Assembly: GCA_905373605.1 (NCBI GenBank)
Contig: CAJPTO010000121.1
Coordinates: 1 to 8,798, forward strand
Direction of reading: 5' to 3'
From: an uncultured Prevotella sp.
GTDB lineage: Bacteria > Bacteroidota > Bacteroidia > Bacteroidales > Bacteroidaceae
DNA: 8,798 bases
Both the position numbers and the translations under genes were made by a program. A model generated the notes under the pieces. That model searched no databases. It had not been told where the DNA came from and was given only the letters and a program-made list of their open reading frames with translations. Positions 1 through 6,296 of this stretch are shown here, piece by piece (position 1 is the first letter of the stretch; each line of letters opens with the position of its first letter).

Positions 1-34
1 CATGAGGTCCCCAGTTCAATCCTGGGTCCCGCTA
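1..34 (+). tRNA. tRNA 3' end (partial, isotype not assigned)
   Basis: Only the last part of a tRNA gene is present. A 5-bp T stem (10-14 with 22-26) closes a canonical 7-nt TTCAATC loop. It is followed by a 7-nt 3' acceptor strand (27-33) and discriminator A34. The CCA is not encoded, as is usual in Bacteroidetes. Bases 5-9 would be the variable region and 1-4 the end of the anticodon stem. The acceptor strand predicts a 5' AGCGGGA outside the window. The anticodon lies upstream, so the isotype is open. A strong terminator follows directly. Confidence 0.85.
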
Positions 35-40
35 CAATGC

Positions 41-80
41 AGAAAGGCAGATGGTCAGTCCGTCTGCCTTTCTTGTTTTT
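41..80 (+). terminator. Intrinsic terminator after the tRNA
   Basis: A 14-bp stem (41-54 with 60-73, one G-T pair) with a 5-nt loop is followed by a T-rich tail to 80. It closes the tRNA transcript. Confidence 0.9.
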
Positions 81-124
81 CGCGTCAGCCAATGTGCGAA
101 AAAACACACTTTTCGTGCCATTAA

Positions 125-156
125 TTTGGCCAAGACGCAGAAAATAAGTACCTTTG
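125..156 (+). promoter_or_regulatory. Bacteroidetes-type promoter of rplS
   Basis: The -33 TTTG (125-128) lies 20 nt upstream of the -7 element TACCTTTG (149-156). This matches the Bacteroides consensus TTTG-N19/21-TAnnTTTG. Transcription should start near 163, giving a leader of about 80 nt before the rplS start codon. That leader can form a GCGTAA/TTACGT pairing (169-174 with 206-211) around a purine-rich stretch. Confidence 0.85.
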
Positions 157-243
157 CACCGCTTTTCGGCGTAATCGCTGGCAGGAGAAGAGTTACCTAG
201 CTATGTTACGTTGGGACGATAAACAATTTAAATATCAAGCAAA

Positions 244-612
244 ATGGATTTGATTAAAGTTGCTGAAGAAGCATTTGCAACCGGCAAGAAGTTCCCCGAA
301 TTCAAGTCGGGAGACACCATCACTGTCGCTTACAAAATTATCGAGGGTACAAAAGAGCGTATCCAGCTTTATCGCGGTGTTGTTATCCGCATCTCCGGGC
401 ACGGAGACAAGAAACGTTTCACCGTTCGCAAGATGTCTGGCACGGTGGGTGTAGAGCGTATCTTCCCCATCGAGTCGCCCAACATCGACAGCATCGAGGT
501 GAACAAACGCGGTAAGGTTCGCCGCGCAAAGCTCTACTATCTCCGCGCACTCACGGGCAAGAAGGCTCGTATCAAGGAGAAGAGAGGCGGCGTTGTTGCT
601 CCTCAACAATAA
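244..612 (+). CDS. rplS: 50S ribosomal protein L19
   Basis: This 122-residue protein is ribosomal protein L19, a component of the large subunit located at the interface with the 30S subunit. The whole length matches the family: an N-terminal helix starting MDLIKVAEEAF, the beta-rich core with the segment ERIQLYRGVVIRISGHG (about residues 38-54), FTVRKMSGTVGVERIFPI (about 59-76) and the basic tail KVRRAKLYYLRALTGKKARI. Length is normal for Bacteroidales. The start ATG lies in an A-rich context without a Shine-Dalgarno sequence, which is normal in this phylum. It is monocistronic: its own promoter lies upstream and a strong terminator follows 19 nt after the stop. Unlike many bacteria, it is not next to rpsP, rimM or trmD. 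Identification is secure. Confidence 0.98.
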   Translation: MDLIKVAEEAFATGKKFPEFKSGDTITVAYKIIEGTKERIQLYRGVVIRISGHGDKKRFTVRKMSGTVGVERIFPIESPNIDSIEVNKRGKVRRAKLYYLRALTGKKARIKEKRGGVVAPQQ

Positions 613-631
613 GAACTCAACAAGCTACAAC

Positions 632-669
632 AAAAGCCCGGCGCAAGAGCGTCGGGCTTTTGAGTTTTT
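632..669 (+). terminator. Intrinsic terminator of rplS
   Basis: A 13-bp stem (632-644 with 649-661, one G-T pair) has an AAGA loop and a T-rich 3' side running to 669. It sits 19 nt after the rplS stop codon and also marks the edge of the neighbouring converging Abi_2 remnant. Confidence 0.92.
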
Positions 670-699
670 ATATGCCGCTACGGGTAGCCGCTTTCCCTT

Positions 700-1127
700 G
701 CCATAATGACTCTTGTTCCCAACCTGCAGGAAACAATTGAACTTGGATGAATTAGAGAAATTTCGACTGTCTGTCATCCAAAATGGGGTAATTAGTCATC
801 TTGGTCCCTACATTAACAATCGCACAACGCACAGCTATTTATATCTTTTCTATCTCCCTGAATATCAACATACGAAGTTCTTTGTCGAAACGATATAGCA
901 TCATCACCTTATCAAAGGAAGCCCAGGCTTAAATCTGTGATTGCACTTTGGAAATGAAAGTAATGGATACATGTAAGCCGACAAACGATAATAACCAATG
1001 TGACAAAGACAATGCTCCGCCCTATCATCATCCGCAATTTTCATTCCCCGTTCCTTTAGTAGTTGCACCAAGCTCTTGTGGTGTGGAGTATGTTTTTGTA
1101 AACGCAATCTTTCTTGGCATAGACTCA
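700..1127 (-). pseudogene. Degraded Abi_2-family (AbiD/AbiF-like) protein gene
   Basis: Read on the minus strand, three frames together give an Abi_2 (abortive-infection-like) N-terminal half. Frame 1 (from about 1127) contains KSLVQLLKERGMKIADD, then HIGYYRLSAYMYPLL and HRFKPG. A one-base loss near 912-922 shifts the reading to FDKVMMLYRFDKELRMLIF and REIEKI. A TAA (bases 839-841) interrupts before IAVRCAIVNVGTKM. A second shift near 770-790 leads to PFWMTDSRNFSN. Similarity fades near 700, so the C-terminal part is missing, next to the rplS terminator. The family is known from phage abortive-infection systems; function here is surely lost. The start is uncertain: the ATG at 1127 follows a -7 element by about 65 nt, but an in-frame ATG exists further upstream. 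Calling it by family rests on recognised motifs, not on a search. Confidence 0.85.
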
Positions 1128-1190
1128 TAAAATAAAAACGACCCGCACATTTGAGCATCGTAATGAGAGGTTTGGCGGGTTCTCGTATTG

Positions 1191-1198
1191 CAAAGGTA
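1191..1198 (-). promoter_or_regulatory. -7 promoter element of the Abi_2 remnant
   Basis: TACCTTTG reads 1198 to 1191 on the minus strand and is followed by CA as at other promoters in this window. No good TTTG lies at the -33 distance (a TTCG-like match only). It is placed about 65 nt upstream of the likely start at 1127. An inverted repeat (1141-1146 with 1175-1180) lies in the predicted leader. Confidence 0.6.
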
Positions 1199-1435
1199 TA
1201 AATATTTTTTGACATTCCGAACATCTGAGCAAGAAAAGTCACGTAAAAAGTTTTATTCTTGCTGCATGAGCGAACTTCACAACCCACATAGCAAAATAAA
1301 CACAGCCCTTAAATTCAAAGCCCTATCACAATTACCTTCCCACGCCACGTCGGGATTAAAGCCTTAAATCCGAAAACATGACGAACAACAACGCGCATCT
1401 TGCATTGCTTGCCCACACAAAATGTACACTAACGC

Positions 1436-1729
1436 CTACACCTCGTAGTTGGTTTGTCCGTCGTCGTCGCCGTGAAGCGCGTCCTTAAAATCCTTCCAAC
1501 TTTGGAAACCCACGAACAACGCCACCTTATCCAGCATCTCTGCCGAGGGTTTCTCAGCCCCTGAAAGCTGCATCCAAAGGCGTTTCAACGCCGTAGGCTG
1601 CAACGTAACATGCTGTCGGGCGAACGCAAAAGCCAACTTCTCGAAATCGGTGGCCGCACTTATGCTCTGTCCCACCTTTCTTTCCACGGCCTTTACCAAT
1701 GCCGTTAAATCCTGCTTCATCATCTTCAT
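1436..1729 (-). CDS. Small conserved-type protein of unknown function
   Basis: A 97-residue soluble protein without signal peptide or membrane segment. Predicted helices dominate. The pattern TALKRLWMQLSG (about 47-58), then PSAEMLDKVALFVGFQSWKDF (about 61-81, shown in two parts: PSAEMLDKVALFVGF and QSWKDF), resembles short modules in Bacteroidales proteins where LKRLWG is followed by a proline and a GYxxWxxF ending. Such modules often precede other domains; here it stands alone, followed by an acidic tail (HGDDDGQTNYEV). Starts at 1729, 1723 or 1720 (MKMMKQDL) are all possible; 1720 gives 94 residues. It has its own -7 element about 50 nt upstream and no operon partner. A DNA-binding or partner-binding role is conceivable but not shown. 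Its reading frame is intact and clean, so it is probably a real gene. Confidence 0.75.
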   Translation of the reverse strand: MKMMKQDLTALVKAVERKVGQSISAATDFEKLAFAFARQHVTLQPTALKRLWMQLSGAEKPSAEMLDKVALFVGFQSWKDFKDALHGDDDGQTNYEV

Positions 1730-1778
1730 GCCATTATCGGGCTGGAAACATCGGCCAACCCACTCGTTTCTATCGCTG

Positions 1779-1786
1779 CAAAGGTA
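1779..1786 (-). promoter_or_regulatory. -7 promoter element of the 97-residue gene
   Basis: TACCTTTG reads 1786 to 1779 on the minus strand, followed by CA. It sits 50 to 58 nt upstream of the candidate start codons. No clear TTTG is seen at the -33 position, so the promoter call rests on the -7 element and position. Confidence 0.65.
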
Positions 1787-1985
1787 TGAAAAAAGATTTT
1801 ATGCCGTGCATCGTTCTCACCATTATTTATGCCACAACAAAAGCCTACCCCAGAAAAGAGTACTGACCGATGCGCAAAAAAGCCCAAAATACCATCTTTT
1901 AGGTATTGCCCAAAACAGCAATTAAGCGTAAATTTGTAACCACAAACAAAAATTAAGGTTGCTTCAGGATGACCTTTGCTTGTTA

Positions 1986-2041
1986 GTTGACGAGTTGACA
2001 AGTTAACAAGTTAACAAGTTGACAAGTTGACAAGTTAACAA
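1986..2041 (+). repeat. 8-bp tandem repeat, 7 copies (GTTRACAA)
   Basis: Seven consecutive 8-bp units run without interruption: GTTGACGA, GTTGACAA, two GTTAACAA, two GTTGACAA and GTTAACAA. The units vary only at position 4 (G or A) and, in the first copy, at position 7. The array lies about 140 nt upstream of the first LRR gene's ATG. A weak -7-like GACCTTTG (1971-1978) just before the array would place the repeats in the 5' leader. The rest of 1800-2183 shows no gene or clear signal. Confidence 0.95.
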
Positions 2042-2183
2042 GGCTGTTGGCTTAACGAGAACCTTCTTGCCTCTTAAACTTATCTTCTCCACAGGCAGAA
2101 GCACAGAAACAACGGAAAACAAGCCACAAACCACCTGCAAGACAGCCGCTACACAAAAACATTTCATATACAAAAAAAGCGAC

Positions 2184-3620
2184 ATGACACAGAACATATC
2201 ACTTACGCCAACCCCCAACGACGAACAAACATTTGGCTATCGTCAGGACAACGACACGTTTTTCAACACCATAACCATCAACATCGAAGAGCCGGGCACG
2301 CTTGAAGACCTCTTCCACGCACTAAACCCCAAAGACATGACGGGCATTCGCGTGGTGGGACCCATCAATGCCGCCGACATTGCATTCCTTGCCAAGCTTT
2401 CGGCTGGCAACGAACTGGACTCTTTGCACAGCATCAACCTGCACGACGCCCTCATCGAACGCCTTCCCGACCATGCTTTCGAGGGGCTTGTGTTCCTCAC
2501 CCACTTCTATTTCCCCACGTCCCTCAAAGCCATTGGCGATTTCGCCTTTGCCAATTGCAACGCCTTGCAATGCATCGAGCTACCGCAAACGCTCGAAAGC
2601 GTCGGCGAACAGGCTTTCACCAACTTGCATCTGCGCACACTTGCCCTGCCCGCTGGCGTACATCACATCGGCGAAGGCGCACTGGCAGGCCTGAAAGAGC
2701 TTACAAACATCGACATCGCCGAGGGCAACAAGCGGTACGAAGTGCGCGATGGACTGCTCTTCGACAACGAGACAAGCACCCTGCTTCAATGCTTCAACTT
2801 CCGCCAAGGCGAGATAAACGTACCACAAGGCACACGCTCCATCGGCGCATTGGCCTTCAGCAAGGCGCAAGAAGTAACGGTGGTGAACATCCCCGATACG
2901 GTAACGCGCATCGGCCACGATGCCTTTGCCTCCACACACAGCCTTGTTCGCATCGAGGTGGCCAACCAAAATCCCCGTTATTGCTCGGCCACGGAGGGCG
3001 TACTCTTCAACAAAGACTGCACCAAGCTCATCGCCTACCCCGCCTCGCGCAACGGAAACTGGTACGAAGTGCCAGCAACGGTGAAGAAAATTGGCGCAGG
3101 GGCGTTCCAAGAAGCAGGCGGACAAAACGCACACGCAGACGCTACAGCGAAGCGCGAACATGGGCTAAGGGCCGTGGTGTTGCCCGAAGGGCTTGAGATT
3201 ATCGGGCACGAAGCCTTCCTCTTCGCCGGCGTTCAGCACGTCAACCTCCCCTCAACGGTGCGCGCCATTGGCTACAACGCCTTTTATTACACCGACATCG
3301 AAGAAGCCATCGTGCCAGAAGGCGTGAGCCGACTGGAAAATTGCACGTTCTATGCCTGCTATTCGCTGCGCAAAGTGGTGCTGCCGGCAAGTCTGGAATA
3401 CATAGGGCAGGGCGTTTTCGACCTCTCCGACGGACTAAAAGTCATCGAGATACACGCCGCCACACCGCCCAAATGCCACCCCGAAGCATTCGCAAAGATT
3501 GGCACCAACCCCAAACTGGAAGTGCCAAACGGCGACAAAGCCGCCTACGATGCCGACGAAACATGGGCGGCACTTACCGACCATAAGGCAAAAAGCCAAC
3601 GCAAAGCTTTCGTGAAATAA
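2184..3620 (+). CDS. BspA-like LRR_5 protein without signal peptide
   Basis: A 478-residue protein built of BspA/TpLRR (LRR_5) repeats of the form IPxTVxxIGxxAFxxxxxL. The N-terminal region (about 28-110) matches the head of Bacteroidales BspA-like proteins: PGTLEDLF, IRVVGPINAADIAFLAKL and LHSINLHDALIERLPDHAF. Repeats follow to about residue 445, interrupted near 305-328 by an insert after GAFQEAGGQNA. BspA-family proteins are usually secreted or surface-exposed adhesins, but this start region (MTQNISLTPTPNDEQ) has no signal peptide and the end (SQRKAFVK) lacks the usual C-terminal domain. ATG 2184 was chosen because the upstream in-frame extension from a TTG at 2067 is low-complexity and not signal-like. 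It is a tandem paralogue of the next gene, about 168 bp downstream. The location in the cell is therefore uncertain. Confidence 0.88.
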   Translation: MTQNISLTPTPNDEQTFGYRQDNDTFFNTITINIEEPGTLEDLFHALNPKDMTGIRVVGPINAADIAFLAKLSAGNELDSLHSINLHDALIERLPDHAFEGLVFLTHFYFPTSLKAIGDFAFANCNALQCIELPQTLESVGEQAFTNLHLRTLALPAGVHHIGEGALAGLKELTNIDIAEGNKRYEVRDGLLFDNETSTLLQCFNFRQGEINVPQGTRSIGALAFSKAQEVTVVNIPDTVTRIGHDAFASTHSLVRIEVANQNPRYCSATEGVLFNKDCTKLIAYPASRNGNWYEVPATVKKIGAGAFQEAGGQNAHADATAKREHGLRAVVLPEGLEIIGHEAFLFAGVQHVNLPSTVRAIGYNAFYYTDIEEAIVPEGVSRLENCTFYACYSLRKVVLPASLEYIGQGVFDLSDGLKVIEIHAATPPKCHPEAFAKIGTNPKLEVPNGDKAAYDADETWAALTDHKAKSQRKAFVK

Positions 3621-3627
3621 GCTCTTA

Positions 3628-3676
3628 GGGGGCTTCGAACGGCAGAGAACATGCCGTCCAAAGCCCCTTTTGCTTT
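3628..3676 (+). terminator. Probable terminator between the LRR paralogues
   Basis: An outer stem GGGGCTT/AAGCCCC (3629-3635 with 3661-3667) encloses an inner stem CGGCA/TGCCG (3640-3644 with 3652-3656) and is followed by TTTTGCTTT. It starts 8 nt after the stop codon, which suggests the two LRR genes are transcribed separately. Confidence 0.75.
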
Positions 3677-3683
3677 CACGATA

Positions 3684-3746
3684 AGGCCGGTTCCAAAATG
3701 AACAAAAAGGACTTGAACGCTTAAGCGGATTTTTTAGAACCAGCCT
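3684..3746. repeat. Imperfect inverted repeat upstream of the second LRR gene
   Basis: Arms 3684-3693 (AGGCCGGTTC) and 3737-3746 (GAACCAGCCT) are complementary with one mismatch. A perfect 10-bp palindrome CGCTTAAGCG (3718-3727) followed by a T run lies between them. No standard -33/-7 promoter was found for the second LRR gene, so this could be regulatory, but that is a guess. Confidence 0.5.
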
Positions 3747-3788
3747 AAACATAAAATCAGAAACATATCACACCTAATATTTACACTT

Positions 3789-5381
3789 ATGAGAAAAATT
3801 ATACTGCAATTATTTTGCATCGTTTGTGCACTGAACGTTATGGCACAAACAGGGAAGAACAGCGAAAAAGACGCGTTCTTCAACCAAACCACCCTGCAAG
3901 TTACCCAACCCGGCACGCTCGAGCAAGCCTTTGCCGATGCCAGTCCCGACAAATGGCAAGGACTTCGTGTCGTAGGGCCGCTAAACGAGGCCGACATGCG
4001 CTTCATTGCAAGACTGGCCAAGCCCGGTTCGTTGGACGACTTGCACAGCATCAACCTGCAAGATGCTCAGGTGGAACGCGTTCCCGATGGTTGGTTGCGT
4101 GGTTTCACCTACGTGCTTTATGTGTATTTGCCCACCACGGTTAAAGAAATAGGCAAATATGCCTTTGCCTACACCAACTCGCTTCGTTGGGCCGACCTGC
4201 CCGAAGGGCTGAAAAACATCGGCGAATGTGCCTTCGTAGGCACCAACTTGCAGCGCGTTAACCTGCCCACATCGCTAGAAAAGATTGGTGAAGGGGCTTT
4301 TGCCCACCTCAAAGATCTGCGCGAAGTGAGCGTTCCGGCTGAAAACGACAACTTCGACCTTGTGGATAGCCTGCTTATCCGCAACGAAGACAACACCCTG
4401 TTGCAATGTTTCATGAAGGGTAAGGGCCAAGTGCAAGTGCCAGAAGCCATCCAACGCATCGGCCAAATGGCTTTCGGCGGAGCAAAGAACATCTCTGCCA
4501 TCAGCATCCCTAAAGGTGTTACCTACATTGGTGAAGACGCTTTCGCCTCTAGCTACGCCCTCGAAGCCATCAATGTAGATGCGGCCAACGCACATTACGC
4601 ATCTACCGACGGCGTGTTGTTCGACAAAAACCAAACCATTCTCTTCTGCTACCCCACATCCAAACGCGGAAACAGCTACGTTGTGCCTGCAACGGTGAAG
4701 GAATTGGCCATTGGCGCTTTCCAAGAAGCCAACGGGCAAAACGCTTACAAGCTCATTACAGACAAGGCCGAAAAGAAAAAGGCACGGCTTTTGAATGTGA
4801 CACTGCCCGAAGGACTGGTGAAGATTGGCAAATGGGCGTTCACGTACACCGGATTTCAAGTAAACATCCCTTCAACCGTACGCGAAATAGGCGACAGTTG
4901 TTTCTATTACAGCGACATTGAGGAAGCCACCATCCCCGAAGGCGTTAAACGCATTGGCGATGGCATGTTCACATCGTGCTATTCGCTCGTAACCCTTACG
5001 CTTCCTTCCACACTCGAATACGTTGGCGCAAAGCTTTTGGCCTACAATAGCCAAGAAACAACGCTCAACGTTTATGCCATCAATCCGCCCAAATGCCACG
5101 AAGACATCTTCGCCGAGGCACCCGGACAGATAAACTTGCATGTTGTTAAGGGCTGCAAGAAGGCCTATGAGAATTCCAACGACTGGAGAAGTTCGAGCAT
5201 CGAAGACATCGAAGACGACCTCAAAGCTGTTGTAACAGCCATAAACGCCCCTGCACAACATGACAATGCCGCCGAAGTGGCACGCTATAATCTGCAAGGC
5301 GTTCGCATCTACGCGCCACAACCTGGCGTTAACATCCTCAAGATGAGCGACGGAACCACGAAGAAGGTGCTTGTGAAGTGA
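3789..5381 (+). CDS. Secreted BspA-like LRR_5 surface protein
   Basis: A 530-residue protein. A signal peptide is clear: basic MRK, hydrophobic IILQLFCIVCALNV, and a likely cleavage site after VMA before QTG (about residue 20); no lipobox is seen. Next comes the BspA-like head (PGTLEQAF, LRVVGPLNEADMRFIARL, LHSINLQDAQVERVPDG; about 35-105), then LRR_5 repeats such as IPKGVTYIGEDAFASSYAL to about residue 460. An insert follows GAFQEANGQNA near 307-335. The end (about 498-530: YNLQGVRIYAPQPGVNIL, then KKVLVK) is the short beta-rich tail common in secreted Bacteroidales proteins. Family members act as adhesins or host-protein binders; the ligand here is unknown. It matches the upstream gene along almost the whole repeat region, including the insert position, so the two arose by tandem duplication. 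Transcription is probably separate. Confidence 0.92.
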   Translation: MRKIILQLFCIVCALNVMAQTGKNSEKDAFFNQTTLQVTQPGTLEQAFADASPDKWQGLRVVGPLNEADMRFIARLAKPGSLDDLHSINLQDAQVERVPDGWLRGFTYVLYVYLPTTVKEIGKYAFAYTNSLRWADLPEGLKNIGECAFVGTNLQRVNLPTSLEKIGEGAFAHLKDLREVSVPAENDNFDLVDSLLIRNEDNTLLQCFMKGKGQVQVPEAIQRIGQMAFGGAKNISAISIPKGVTYIGEDAFASSYALEAINVDAANAHYASTDGVLFDKNQTILFCYPTSKRGNSYVVPATVKELAIGAFQEANGQNAYKLITDKAEKKKARLLNVTLPEGLVKIGKWAFTYTGFQVNIPSTVREIGDSCFYYSDIEEATIPEGVKRIGDGMFTSCYSLVTLTLPSTLEYVGAKLLAYNSQETTLNVYAINPPKCHEDIFAEAPGQINLHVVKGCKKAYENSNDWRSSSIEDIEDDLKAVVTAINAPAQHDNAAEVARYNLQGVRIYAPQPGVNILKMSDGTTKKVLVK

Positions 5382-5473
5382 GCGCATTCGCCTTTTTAGG
5401 CTTTAAGTTTGCATGTTTGTTTGTTCATAACAAACTGGATCTAAAAATTCGGTGCTAACGTCCATCGTCTTTT

Positions 5474-5630
5474 TATAGTCAAACAAAATTGGATTTGGAA
5501 AGCCATAGGTGCACCATAAGCAGGCAATAAGTGTACGTTCCGAGCGAAACGAGGATTTATTGACACCATGCCATGCACGTGTTACACCTTTCTAAGAGAA
5601 GTTTTCCTATACCAATTTTGTTTGACTATA
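5474..5630. mobile_element. MITE-like unit with 19-bp terminal inverted repeats
   Basis: Arms 5474-5492 and 5612-5630 are perfectly complementary over 19 bp (left arm begins TATAGTCAAACAAAATTGG). They enclose 119 bp with no open frame of note. If the true ends are TAGTC...GACTA, each is flanked by TA, as expected for a TA target duplication of the IS630/Tc1-mariner type. No transposase is present in the window, so it would be non-autonomous. A large hairpin or ordinary intergenic inverted repeat is the alternative. Confidence 0.55.
5495..5513 (+). repeat. Copy 1 of a 19-bp motif (TTGGAAAGCCAYAGGTRCA)
   Basis: This copy lies just inside the left arm of the MITE-like unit. It matches 17 of 19 bases with the copy at 6278-6296 in the same orientation; the upstream flank (AAATTGGA versus AAATGGGG) is similar too. 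Confidence 0.7.
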
Positions 5631-5892
5631 TTTTGTTCTTTGCAGTCTTCTCCCACACGCAATGGCGCGTATTGAGGGTACACACCATCTCGACATGTAA
5701 AGTTTTCAGCATAAATTTTAACATTATGGCTGCCCTTGCGCTCTGCAATTTGCCCATCGCCCGCAAATATCTCATTCTCGCATGGGGTTGTTGCGAGGAA
5801 GCAAGGGGTGAGTGTCGGCATCTGGCAAGCCATTTAGCGGCTTTTAGCCCCATTTTGGCACAAGACAAATGCTAAATGCCCCATATAGCCTT

Positions 5893-5923
5893 GCTTTTTG
5901 CATGAAAAAGCTTCGCTTTATGC
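5893..5923 (+). repeat. Two mutually exclusive hairpins
   Basis: GCTTTTT (5893-5899) pairs with AAAAAGC (5905-5911) around a 5-nt loop. The 3' part of the same arm, AAAGC (5907-5911), can instead pair with GCTTT (5915-5919), with GCAT/ATGC (5900-5903 with 5920-5923) extending that second stem. Both cannot form at once. Confidence 0.5.
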
Positions 5924-5928
5924 GGCAC

Positions 5929-5963
5929 TTAGCATGGCTAACTCTTACACTTAGCCTTGCTAA
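5929..5963. repeat. Two TTAGC-N3-GCTAA palindromes spaced 22 bp
   Basis: TTAGCATGGCTAA (5929-5941) and TTAGCCTTGCTAA (5951-5963) have identical arms and different centres. A third near-copy, CTAGCAAAGCTAA, lies at 6092-6104 (one arm base changed). Start-to-start spacing of the first two is 22 bp, about two helical turns. Confidence 0.65.
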
Positions 5964-6277
5964 AAGCATCAAATAGCAAAGCAATCCGCGAAAACGGCCT
6001 TGTCGCAAAAGTAAAAGGGGGCATCAAATGCCATCGAATAGGTGGAAAAGTTGGTAAAAACATTGCTCAAAAAACACACCTTGGCAACAATCTAGCAAAG
6101 CTAAACGATGCAAAATGCAGCATTTCGCACTCTCTGTTTGCCCAAAAGCCATTTGAAGAATAAGGAAACGAAGTGCATTTTGCCGCTTTAAGGCACTTGG
6201 AAAATGCTAGAATGACGCGTGGCAAAACATCGTTTTGTAAAATAAAAAAAACAAAACAAGATGTCAACTAAATGGGG

Positions 6278-6296
6278 TTGGAAAGCCACAGGTACA
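6278..6296 (+). repeat. Copy 2 of the 19-bp motif (TTGGAAAGCCAYAGGTRCA)
   Basis: This is the second copy of the motif found at 5495-5513, with 17 of 19 bases equal. It is followed at once by a 7-bp stem with a 4-nt loop (6297-6314). In this copy no 19-bp terminal inverted repeat is apparent. Confidence 0.7.

Noticed and set aside
235..609. 124-codon open frame on the minus strand
   Set aside because: It is the exact antisense of rplS, whose L19 identity is certain; no domain pattern.
713..898. 61-codon open frame on the plus strand
   Set aside because: It is antisense to the Abi_2 remnant, which explains the sequence better.
1353..1371. Hairpin GGATT/AATCC as terminator of the 97-residue gene
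   Set aside because: Short stem with a mismatch, no T run, and 65 bp away from the stop.
1726..2001. 91-codon open frame on the minus strand
   Set aside because: It overlaps the promoter of the 97-residue gene and runs into the 8-bp array; no recognisable protein features.
1986..2041. CRISPR array
   Set aside because: Units are 8 bp with no spacers; a plain tandem repeat.
2580..3161. 193-codon minus-strand and 213-codon plus-strand open frames within the first LRR gene
   Set aside because: Shadows of the LRR coding frame; composition arginine/cysteine-rich and without domains.
4275..4859. 194-codon minus-strand open frame
   Set aside because: Antisense shadow of the secreted LRR gene.
5573..5875. 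100-codon open frame in the intergenic island
   Set aside because: Begins inside the MITE-like unit and crosses its right arm; no promoter element or domain, and the opposite strand is equally open.
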